This document shows, one piece after another, positions 1 to 6,446 of a stretch of 8,240 nucleotides of DNA. Below the pieces are notes generated by a model. It saw nothing but the letters and a program-made list of their open reading frames with translations, had not been told where the DNA came from and did not search any database. The number at the start of each line of letters is the position of its first letter. Position 1 is the stretch's first letter. The translations under genes and the position numbers were made by a program. The DNA is from Draconibacterium sp. (GTDB lineage: Bacteria > Bacteroidota > Bacteroidia > Bacteroidales > Prolixibacteraceae). Where the stretch lies: the NCBI GenBank assembly GCA_030595485.1, contig JAUVDE010000140.1, positions 1 to 8,240 of the forward strand, in the 5' to 3' direction.

Positions 1-1559
1 ATAATGTTTAGCCTATCCCAGATAAGGGTTAGATTATCCATTGATTTGCGGAACCTGGCATAATCCTTATTTTCGTTATTTGTCCATCCCGTCTCAGCAT
101 AAGCAGCAATACGAGGGTAAGTTTGACGTTCAACATCCTTATTCGTCGGAGTCCACTCACTCCACATTTGGCATCCCAGGCCAAAGATATTTTCATGGTA
201 TTTCTCCTCCAGATCATCAGGTATTGGATTAAAACCATATGCTTTTTTTAGGTCAATATTTCCGTAACCATAGTCCAAATAAGTATTCGAGTGTAATGAG
301 TTAACAATGCTATAGCCTTTTTCAGCCGCGTCAGTAATCAGTTTAATATCACCTTTCCAGAAATGAACTACTACATTTTTAGCCAATTCTGTTTCAGCCT
401 CTTTATCATCCTTTTTCTCTTCGAACCCTTTATGAATATTAACTCCCATAATTTCGTTCCACCCCATCATTCGTCGCCCCTTACTTTCAATAAATTTTGA
501 GATTTTATTGGTAAAGGCAATTTGTAAATCTGCCGATGTATTGATTCCGTTCTCTTTCATGTATTGTTGTACATGTTTTGAATCTTCCCACGATTTATAG
601 CCCACTTCATCACCACCAATGTGAATAACATTCGAAGGAAATAGTTCAAACAATTCGTTTAGTACATCCTTCACAAATTGCTCTACTTCAGGTTTTGTAA
701 CGTCATAATTATCGTAATGGCGGCCAAACTTCACCGGTACATCAATATCTTTTCCTGCCGTTCCCAACCAAGTGTATGCTGCAATTGCTGCACTCGAATG
801 CCCCGGCAACTCAAATTCAGGAACAATAATTATGTTCCTTTCAGCCGCGTAGTTCACAATGTCTTTAATTTGTTTCTGGGTATAGAAACCGGAGTGCGGT
901 TCACCTGATGTTTTACCACTTCCCCATTTACCTACCTCAGAATCAGTCCTTGAGCCACCTACTTCGGTAAGTAATGGGTATTTTTTAATTTCAATCCGCC
1001 ATCCGGCATCATCGGTAAGGTGCCAGTGAAAAGTATTCATTTTAAGCATTGCCATTTGATCAAGTACTTGTTTTACTAATGTTTCTCCATGAAAATAGCG
1101 CGATTCATCAAGCATGTATGCTCGCCAGCCAAATGCAGGTGCATCTTCAATTTCAACAGCAGCAACCGCTGTTCCGTTTACCATTTGCAGTAAAGTCTGA
1201 ATGCCATAAAATTGCCCTTTATCACCGTTGGCTGCAATTATGATTGTTTTTTTATTGGCTACCAAACGATATCCTTCTTCGCCTAAGTTATTGGGTTGCT
1301 CAGCAGATTGAAATTCAATTTTCGCCCCTTTACCTTCCGAAATTCCTTGTTTACTTAATTCAGTAGTAAGGTATCCTGCGTGACTCGTTTCACCAATAAC
1401 TTTAAATCCACGTGATAAATCGACACAACCTTCGCCAGCTACCAGTTGATTTGGATATGGAATAATCTCTATTCGCTGCTCCGGACATTCAGGTGTTGAA
1501 CACGATACCATAAAACCCGCTACTACAGCAATAATTAGTAATCTTAGTTTGTAATTCAT
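1..1559 (-). CDS. GH20 beta-N-acetylhexosaminidase, lipoprotein (3' end cut by window edge)
   Basis: This gene probably removes terminal beta-linked GlcNAc or GalNAc from glycans, as GH20 enzymes do by substrate-assisted catalysis. It starts at the ATG at 1559-1557, and 519 residues are visible before the frame leaves the window. The N-terminus is a lipoprotein signal: a hydrophobic stretch (residues 5-18) and M-V-S-C with Cys20 as the likely lipidated residue. Residues ~27-140 look like the GH20b N-terminal domain (I-I-P-Y-P-N-Q). The catalytic barrel follows, with Arg146 in GWRAYMLDESR, HWHLTDDAGWR (178-188), LPGH (251-254), the catalytic pair Asp317-Glu318 in HIGGDE, Tyr427 in TYLDY, and WSEW (466-469). 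All expected active-site residues are present. A charged stretch, KKDDKEAETE, interrupts the barrel near residues 370-380. Family length suggests only a few residues are missing. Substrate and cell-surface versus periplasmic location cannot be told from the sequence. A candidate promoter lies ~120 bases upstream, so it is probably transcribed separately from the ABC cluster. Confidence 0.95.
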   Translation of the reverse strand, partial: MNYKLRLLIIAVVAGFMVSCSTPECPEQRIEIIPYPNQLVAGEGCVDLSRGFKVIGETSHAGYLTTELSKQGISEGKGAKIEFQSAEQPNNLGEEGYRLVANKKTIIIAANGDKGQFYGIQTLLQMVNGTAVAAVEIEDAPAFGWRAYMLDESRYFHGETLVKQVLDQMAMLKMNTFHWHLTDDAGWRIEIKKYPLLTEVGGSRTDSEVGKWGSGKTSGEPHSGFYTQKQIKDIVNYAAERNIIIVPEFELPGHSSAAIAAYTWLGTAGKDIDVPVKFGRHYDNYDVTKPEVEQFVKDVLNELFELFPSNVIHIGGDEVGYKSWEDSKHVQQYMKENGINTSADLQIAFTNKISKFIESKGRRMMGWNEIMGVNIHKGFEEKKDDKEAETELAKNVVVHFWKGDIKLITDAAEKGYSIVNSLHSNTYLDYGYGNIDLKKAYGFNPIPDDLEEKYHENIFGLGCQMWSEWTPTNKDVERQTYPRIAAYAETGWTNNENKDYARFRKSMDNLTLIWDRLNI

Positions 1560-1620
1560 AGTTTAATTAATCAAAAAAGTTGTTTCAAGATATTTTGTAA
1601 AAATGTTTTAATTAAATCTA

Positions 1621-1661
1621 TTCAGTACAATCAAGAAACCCTAGATACGCGTTGTACTAAA
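1621..1661. repeat. Inverted repeat in the predicted GH20 leader (operator or RNA stem)
   Basis: AGTACAA at 1624-1630 is the exact reverse complement of TTGTACT at 1652-1658. With one mismatch the arms extend to 10 bases (1621-1630 and 1652-1661). The loop is 21 bases, so arm centres are 28 bases apart. It lies just downstream of the candidate promoter, at about +8 to +48. It could be a repressor site with two half-sites or a stem in the leader RNA. No regulator gene in the window can be tied to it. Confidence 0.4.
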
Positions 1662-1675
1662 GAATAGTTTACATA

Positions 1676-1683
1676 CAAAGATA
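1676..1683 (-). promoter_or_regulatory. Candidate Bacteroidota -7 promoter element for the GH20 gene
   Basis: On the minus strand this reads TATCTTTG, an exact match to the TAnnTTTG -7 consensus of Bacteroidota. By eye it is the only exact match on this strand within the intergenic region. Transcription would begin near 1669 and leave a leader of about 110 bases. No clear TTTG -33 box is found 19-21 bases upstream, so the assignment rests on one element and its position. Confidence 0.5.
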
Positions 1684-1826
1684 AGAACTTATTAATATTT
1701 TTAATATCGCAGCAGTGATTTAATGATAATATCAATAATTTCTGAGAATAAATTAATCGTAGTTATTTTGGAAAAGCTCCTGCAAAAAATAAGGAATCAG
1801 TAGTTAAGGTATTTTGTATAAAACGG

Positions 1827-1890
1827 AGATATAAGTACTGGCAGAATCTAGTTTGAGTACTGGAATCAAACATCAATTAACCTTATATCT
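1827..1890. repeat. Nested inverted repeat with paired AGTACTGG copies
   Basis: The outer arms AGATATAAG (1827-1835) and CTTATATCT (1882-1890) are perfect 9-base reverse complements. Inside them GTTTGA (1851-1856) and TCAAAC (1866-1871) form a second stem with a 9-base loop. AGTACTGG occurs at 1834-1841 and again at 1856-1863, 22 bases apart or about two DNA turns. The arrangement suits either a structured RNA or a binding site for a dimeric regulator. In AT-rich DNA, chance is a real alternative. Confidence 0.35.
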
Positions 1891-2184
1891 GACTCACAAA
1901 AAAGATACTACATAAATTTGGTGATAGTAAATTGGCCAAAATAATCTTTTTTCTATCGTGATAGAATTAACGTTCTTTAAATGTGGGCAAAGCAGTGAAC
2001 CAAAGATTTAATTACAGTATAAATCACTGATTAACAGATAACATACAAACACAGTTCAAATGGTGTCATCCAGACGGATTGAAAAATAAAAAAAAATACT
2101 AAACAAACACCATCCGTGACTTAAAATAGATATTGAATAGTAGAACTAACTCAAGTCCTTTTCGGTAATAGGAATATGGGCAAC

Positions 2185-4605
2185 CTATTCATACCTAAGC
2201 GCTTCTACAGGATTCCTTGACGCAGCTTTCCAACTTTGTAATGAAACCGTTAGCAATGCAATTCCTAATGCCAGCGCACCTGCTACCGCAAAAACCCACC
2301 AGCTAAGCGATGTTTTATATGCAAAGTTTTCGAGCCATTTATTCATGGCAAACCAGGCAATCGGACATGCTAGCACAAACGAAATCGTTACCCACTTTAC
2401 AAAGTCTTTATTCAGTAGAACAAGAATTTCAGAAACTCTGGCTCCATTAACTTTTCGCACGCCTACTTCCTTGGTTCTATGCTGTGTAATTATTAAGGCC
2501 AAACCAAACAGCCCCATGGAACAAATAAAAAGTGCAACTACTGTAAAAATGGAAAGTAAACGTGCCTGCAATAACTCGGCTTTATACACTTTTTGGTACA
2601 TGGCATCCACATGCTCGCACTCAAAAGGATATTCTGGAAATAAAGAAGTCCAAACTTTATTCATATCGGCCAAGGCCGCGTCTTGCATTCCAGTTTTATA
2701 AGCAACAGCAAAGTTTAACAGCCACAACTTATCGCGTTTAAACATTACCAGCGGCTCAACCTCTTTTTTAAGTGTCTGAAGGTGAAAATCTTTAACTACA
2801 CCAATTATTTTACCTCTCGGAATTTCAATGCCGGTTTGCTCTGCCATCATAAAATTCAGCTTAAAAGTTTTACCCACAATATCGTCGGGGTGACTATGGT
2901 TTAACCTTCTCATGGCAGCTTCGTTTATAATATATTCGCCTGCGCCTTCGTTATCGATATTATTTTGGGTAAAGTTTGTACCACTTAAAAACTGCAAATG
3001 AAATAAACTCGCAAACGAATAGTCGCAGGGGAATACACCAATGCGGCTAAATTTATCATCGTTGGCATCGGCATCGTAGCCTTCCATTTCAAAAGGGAAC
3101 ATATCGTTTGCCTCGCCGCCCGGAGGTTCCATCATTGCCGATACCGATTGAATGCTATTGTACTGCAGCAGCTCTTGTTTAAATACTTCGAATTTTTTTT
3201 GAAGACTGGCATGTACCGATTCAAAAATAACCACATTATTTTCATGAACACCCATTCCGTTTTTTAAGGCATAATTTGTTTGCCTTGAAATAACGATAAC
3301 CGAAATGATTAAGGCGATGGAAAAAGCATATTGAAAAACAATTAAGCCACGACTAATTCCACCTTTTCCGAAAGTCACCGAAGAACTTGTGTTCTTTGTA
3401 ATACTTAAGTTGGCAAAAACCGTTTTTAACACCGGAAGCATTCCCAGTGCCAAACTTAAAACAGCAAAGAGTAGAACTAAAAAAGAAACAAAGGGAGCAT
3501 TGTTTTGCCATAAATTCAACGAAAAATACTTTCCAATTACCGAGTTTAAAGGAACAGAAAGCAGCAAGGTTAGCAGTAATGTTGCCAAAACGATGAACAG
3601 TCCTTCGGTAAAAAAGTAACGTACCACCGACCGTTTTGACGAGCCTAGCAATTTGTTGATGAATAAATATTTTGCACTAAAACCCGACATACCAATGTTT
3701 AGGTTGGCATAGTTACTAATTGAAATAACAAGCAAAATAAATGCGGCAATGGCCAAAACATAGACATTACGCATATTTCCGTTGGCTTCCATTTCGCGTA
3801 GCTTATTCGAGTGCAAGTGGATTTCATTTAGTTTTTGCAGATGAACTTCGGTATCAAAAGCATCTGTATCTTGCTCATATACTTTTGCCAAATACTTTGT
3901 TAAACTGAGTTTTACATTTTCGGGATTCGCATTTTTGGCAAGTACTAAATAGGTCCAAGCCCAACCGTTCTGGAATGGGTTTTGCATTGGAGTTGCAATA
4001 AAATCGGGATGAAAATGGGAATTTACAGGAAAGTCCTTCATTATCCCATTCACCGTATATTTTTGCTCTTTACCGTAATATTGTCCGGCAGGCAAATAAA
4101 TTACTTGCCCAATAGGATTTATTTTACCAAAAACTTTTTCTGCAAAACTTTCGGTCACTACCATCGAAGCAGGATTCTCTAGTAACTGCTTTTTATCGCC
4201 AAGTACAACTTCGGCATTAAACACCTGAAAAAAAGTACTATCCACTTCGTAAGCCTGACTAACTCCGTAAAAGCGCTCGCCATGTTTTACAAGTCCGCCT
4301 CGCACAGGACTTAGTCGCATAAAATTTTCTACCTCCGGAATTTCATCCTGTAAGGTTTCGACATACTTTGGGTTTACAATTCGCGAAAAGTGTTTGCCAT
4401 TTAAAAAATCGGGATCGGTTAAAGTATAACGATAGATTTGCTCGGCATTTTCGTGATAGGCATCGTAACTGAGTTCGTTTTTCAGAAAAAGTGAGATGAA
4501 GATTATACCCGTTAATGCTAAGCTTAATCCGATAACTTTTACCAGATTTAAAAAAGGGCGTTTAGTTAAATTCCGTAGAACAACTTTAAAAAGCATATTT
4601 TTCAT
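2185..4605 (-). CDS. ABC transporter permease, MacB/FtsX type (two-module, 806 aa)
   Basis: This is an inner-membrane permease with large periplasmic domains, of the type VII (MacB/LolCE/FtsX) class. It has two modules. Module one has a membrane helix at ~20-41, a MacB-like periplasmic domain to ~275, and helices at ~281-299, 331-352 and 371-395. Module two has a helix at ~420-440, a second periplasmic domain to ~680, and helices at ~683-706, 737-755 and 769-789. KEVGVRKVNGA (712-722) is the conserved cytoplasmic segment after the first helix of the C-terminal FtsX domain, expected to contact the ATPase. The matching segment of module one (AKYLFINKLLGS, 311-322) is degenerate. The protein ends in ASRNPVEALRYE, and its length is normal for such Bacteroidota proteins. 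The ATG at 4605 is used; Met4 is an alternative start. It lies 70 bases after the esterase gene and is probably the last gene of the operon. The substrate is unknown; lipoprotein handling, peptide or drug export, or envelope signalling are all possible. Confidence 0.93.
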   Translation of the reverse strand: MKNMLFKVVLRNLTKRPFLNLVKVIGLSLALTGIIFISLFLKNELSYDAYHENAEQIYRYTLTDPDFLNGKHFSRIVNPKYVETLQDEIPEVENFMRLSPVRGGLVKHGERFYGVSQAYEVDSTFFQVFNAEVVLGDKKQLLENPASMVVTESFAEKVFGKINPIGQVIYLPAGQYYGKEQKYTVNGIMKDFPVNSHFHPDFIATPMQNPFQNGWAWTYLVLAKNANPENVKLSLTKYLAKVYEQDTDAFDTEVHLQKLNEIHLHSNKLREMEANGNMRNVYVLAIAAFILLVISISNYANLNIGMSGFSAKYLFINKLLGSSKRSVVRYFFTEGLFIVLATLLLTLLLSVPLNSVIGKYFSLNLWQNNAPFVSFLVLLFAVLSLALGMLPVLKTVFANLSITKNTSSSVTFGKGGISRGLIVFQYAFSIALIISVIVISRQTNYALKNGMGVHENNVVIFESVHASLQKKFEVFKQELLQYNSIQSVSAMMEPPGGEANDMFPFEMEGYDADANDDKFSRIGVFPCDYSFASLFHLQFLSGTNFTQNNIDNEGAGEYIINEAAMRRLNHSHPDDIVGKTFKLNFMMAEQTGIEIPRGKIIGVVKDFHLQTLKKEVEPLVMFKRDKLWLLNFAVAYKTGMQDAALADMNKVWTSLFPEYPFECEHVDAMYQKVYKAELLQARLLSIFTVVALFICSMGLFGLALIITQHRTKEVGVRKVNGARVSEILVLLNKDFVKWVTISFVLACPIAWFAMNKWLENFAYKTSLSWWVFAVAGALALGIALLTVSLQSWKAASRNPVEALRYE

Positions 4606-4675
4606 ATTCGTTCAAAAATTTCAACAGATAATTAAATACAAGTAATCGTTTTAATACATCTAAAAACTATTAATT

Positions 4676-5587
4676 TTAATCTATAAATTTCATATCCTTC
4701 AACCAAAGCAAAAGGTTTTGTTGCCAACTTGCCACGCTGTTTCCTCGTCCAATACCCGAATCGAAACCATGATGACCTTTTGCATAAATATGAAGTTCGG
4801 CTGGCACTTTACGTTCCAATAATGCCGTATAAAGTTTTATACATTTAGCTGCAGGAGTTACATCGTCTTCTGCCCCATTTACAAGAAACATGGGAGGCAC
4901 CTCTTTTTTATGTTTAACCGCATGGTAAATAGCATTATTTATTCCGGGGTAAATTGGGCAAACAAAGTTTGGATTTGTATTTTCCGTAAAGGTCGCATAA
5001 TCGGGTAAAACACTCTCGAAAATATCTAGTGCAGCGTAAAGTGCTAGCGCCCCGCCAGCGGAGTATCCCGCTATCCCGATTTTATTTTTGTTGATGTTTA
5101 ATTTATCAGCCTGAGTTCGTAAAACATGAATGGCTTGTTTAGCATCGGCGTAAACTTCGGCATTGTAAACCTCACGTTCTAGAGTGAACTCTTCGGCATC
5201 GGCATTAAAAGTGCGATACTTTAAAACCAATGCTGTAATTCCTTTTTCGGCCAGCCACATTGCAAAATCAGCACCCTCGCGATCGAACCAAACATCGCGA
5301 AAACCACCGCCCGGACAAATAACGATTGCCACACCATTGGCAATTTCCTTTTTGGCTTTAAACAGCGTATAACTTGGTTCTGAAACCTGACTAAAAATAC
5401 GGTTCTTTTGCGAAAGCGAAGTTTCAGGCACTCTTCCTTCTCGTACCAATTCGTTGGCGTAGTTCACAGGATTATTGCGAATTCCATCTTTCCAAAGTGG
5501 ATATTCTTTCCCTTTTTGAGCCTGTACAGCCAAAGTCAGAGAAATAGCAAACAACACGATTGTAATTACTTTCAGAGATGTATTCAT
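4676..5587 (-). CDS. Secreted alpha/beta-hydrolase, esterase/lipase type
   Basis: This 303-residue enzyme is probably a carboxylesterase or deacetylase acting outside the cytoplasm. It begins with a Sec signal peptide: Lys6, a hydrophobic core to ~20, and likely cleavage after V-Q-A at residue 23. The fold markers are in order. The oxyanion loop is CPGGGF (91-96), replacing the HGGG of the hormone-sensitive lipase group. The nucleophile elbow is GYSAGG with Ser176. The acid is in NGAEDDVTP (Asp241 or Asp242), and the histidine is in GHHGFD (probably His273). Close relatives are annotated as acetylxylan, pectin or feruloyl esterases (BD-FAE-like), but the substrate cannot be read from the sequence. 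The gene starts 29 bases after the ATPase stop and ends 70 bases before the second permease, so co-transcription with the transporter is likely. An esterase here is not a standard part of this transporter family. Confidence 0.9.
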   Translation of the reverse strand: MNTSLKVITIVLFAISLTLAVQAQKGKEYPLWKDGIRNNPVNYANELVREGRVPETSLSQKNRIFSQVSEPSYTLFKAKKEIANGVAIVICPGGGFRDVWFDREGADFAMWLAEKGITALVLKYRTFNADAEEFTLEREVYNAEVYADAKQAIHVLRTQADKLNINKNKIGIAGYSAGGALALYAALDIFESVLPDYATFTENTNPNFVCPIYPGINNAIYHAVKHKKEVPPMFLVNGAEDDVTPAAKCIKLYTALLERKVPAELHIYAKGHHGFDSGIGRGNSVASWQQNLLLWLKDMKFID

Positions 5588-5599
5588 TCAAGCTAATTT

Positions 5600-5616
5600 T
5601 AGTTTTACTAAAACTA
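5600..5616. repeat. Perfect 17-base palindrome between ATPase and esterase genes
   Basis: TAGTTTTA and TAAAACTA are exact reverse complements around a single central base. The site begins directly after the ATPase stop codon and ends 12 bases before the esterase ATG. It is too AT-rich, with too short a loop, to be a strong terminator. It might be a protein site or a weak processing stem that tunes downstream expression. It could also be chance in AT-rich spacer DNA. Confidence 0.35.
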
Positions 5617-6282
5617 TTATTTTTCAGTCACATATCCATCTTTCAGTTGAATAATGCTGTTGCCAAATTTTGTATTTTCTTTGGAGTGGGTCACCTGAAT
5701 AATCGTCATTCCTTCATCATTCAGCTTCTTTAGCAATTTCATAATCATTTCGCCTTGCTCGCTGTGGAGATTACCAGTTGGTTCGTCGGCTAACAATAAT
5801 TTTGGACTACCAACAATGGCGCGTGCAATAGCAACCAATTGCTGCTGTCCGCCTGAAAGCTGACTAGGGAATAAATCTTTTTTAGCAACGATATTAAAAC
5901 GGTCGAGCATGTCGGCTACCATGGCTTTGCGTTCTTTGTTTTTTATGCCCCGATAAACCAACGGTGTTTCAATGTTTTCATACACATTCATTTCTTCGAT
6001 TAAATGAAATGCCTGAAAAATAAACCCGATGTGACTGCGATGGTACTGTACTTTTTGTTTTTCTTTTAACTTATTGGCAGGATCGCCCAAAAACAAATAT
6101 TCGCCTTGACTTGGTTCATCCAAAAAACCAATAATGTTAAGCAGCGTTGATTTCCCGGCACCACTGGGTCCCATTATAGAAACAAACTCGCCTTGTTCAA
6201 TATCCAGGTTTACTCCCTTCAATACGAAGGTTCGTTGAAATTTTGCATCGTAGTACTTGTCGATATTTTTTAGTTGAATCAT
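5617..6282 (-). CDS. ABC transporter ATP-binding protein, LolD/MacB class
   Basis: This 221-residue cytoplasmic ATPase would drive the neighbouring FtsX/MacB-type permeases. Its motifs are complete and in order: Walker A GPSGAGKST (38-46), Q-loop Gln90 in FIFQ, signature LSGGQQQ (142-148), Walker B LLLADEP (162-168, with Asp166 and catalytic Glu167), and switch His199 in VTHS. The D-loop reads GNLHS instead of the usual GNLDS, placing His173 where Asp is common. Length and the opening M-I-Q-L-K-N-I are typical of LolD-like proteins, which supports the ATG at 6282. No clear Shine-Dalgarno sequence precedes it, which is usual in Bacteroidota. The 164-base gap after the upstream permease contains no TAnnTTTG element on this strand, so it is probably read through from upstream. 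It cannot be assigned as true LolD: the neighbours are the two-module permeases common in this phylum, not LolC/LolE. Confidence 0.96.
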   Translation of the reverse strand: MIQLKNIDKYYDAKFQRTFVLKGVNLDIEQGEFVSIMGPSGAGKSTLLNIIGFLDEPSQGEYLFLGDPANKLKEKQKVQYHRSHIGFIFQAFHLIEEMNVYENIETPLVYRGIKNKERKAMVADMLDRFNIVAKKDLFPSQLSGGQQQLVAIARAIVGSPKLLLADEPTGNLHSEQGEMIMKLLKKLNDEGMTIIQVTHSKENTKFGNSIIQLKDGYVTEK

Positions 6283-6291
6283 ATGTCTTGA

Positions 6292-6329
6292 ACTTTGATT
6301 TATAGTGATTATTTGATTGACTTTGATTT
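6292..6329. repeat. Short direct repeat in the leader of the ATPase gene
   Basis: ACTTTGATTT occurs at 6292-6301 and 6320-6329 on the plus strand, 28 bases apart, with similar flanking bases (TTGA or TTGAA before it). The spacer between is AT-rich. The copies lie within 50 bases upstream of the ATPase start codon. They may have no function. Confidence 0.3.
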
Positions 6330-6368
6330 TTGTATTTCTTATTCATGATCCTTTTGAATTGCTCTCCT

Positions 6369-6446
6369 CTATTCATATCGAAGGGCTTCAACAGGATTCC
6401 GCGTAGCCGCTCGCTCCCGAGTACTCGGGACCAGCTAAGCGTTAAC
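6369..6446 (-). pseudogene. Eroded C-terminal remnant of a third MacB/FtsX-type permease
   Basis: Directly after the stop codon of the upstream permease lies a second copy of the family's C-terminus. Bases 6410-6369 translate as AATRNPVEALRYE followed by TAG. Bases 6443-6432 encode T-L-S-W, matching the conserved TSLSWW of the complete permease, with 12 identical bases at 6441-6430. The two parts are in different reading frames, and the ~25 codons that normally separate them are gone, replaced by about 20 bases carrying a 16-base palindrome. Over the last 42 bases the remnant matches the 806-residue permease at 33 positions and the upstream permease at 27. It therefore probably comes from a lost permease gene closer to the former, or from a partial duplication. 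It has no start and cannot make a protein of this family. Confidence 0.75.
6415..6430. repeat. Perfect 16-base GC-rich palindrome inside the permease remnant
   Basis: TCCCGAGTACTCGGGA is its own reverse complement. It is markedly GC-rich compared with surrounding spacer, and sits exactly at the junction where the remnant's coding sequence is interrupted. It could be a small palindromic repeat element, a deletion scar, or an intergenic protein site. Only one copy was seen in the window. Confidence 0.6.

Larger units (their letters stand above)
1560..2184. other. Long intergenic region, no convincing gene
   Basis: This 625-base AT-rich stretch separates the permease stop codon from the GH20 start. 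No reading frame here has family features. It holds a candidate promoter for the GH20 gene (1676-1683), an inverted repeat in the predicted GH20 leader (1621-1661), a nested inverted repeat with two AGTACTGG copies (1827-1890), an 8-base palindrome TTGGCCAA (1932-1939), two GTGATAG copies (1921-1927 and 1958-1964), and a T-rich tract on the minus strand (2082-2097). The tract may help end permease transcription, although no strong hairpin directly precedes it. Confidence 0.7.

Noticed and set aside
29..238. Minus-strand open frame of 69 codons at the left edge
   Set aside because: It overlaps the GH20 coding sequence in another frame, and the GH20 frame carries the WSEW motif across the same bases.
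1913..1920. TAAATTTG on the plus strand, an exact TAnnTTTG promoter match
   Set aside because: No plus-strand gene lies downstream and no -33 box is seen at the right distance. It is probably a chance match in AT-rich DNA.
2345..2701. Plus-strand open frame of 118 codons opposite the complete permease
   Set aside because: It lies wholly within the permease gene on the other strand and has no recognisable motif. It is a shadow of the real coding sequence.
6197..6346. Possible small gene on the minus strand with GGA-containing sequence before its ATG, overlapping the ATPase start in another frame
   Set aside because: Its second half is just the ATPase coding sequence read out of frame. The first half is low-complexity Lys/Asn/Ser from AT-rich spacer, with no family features.
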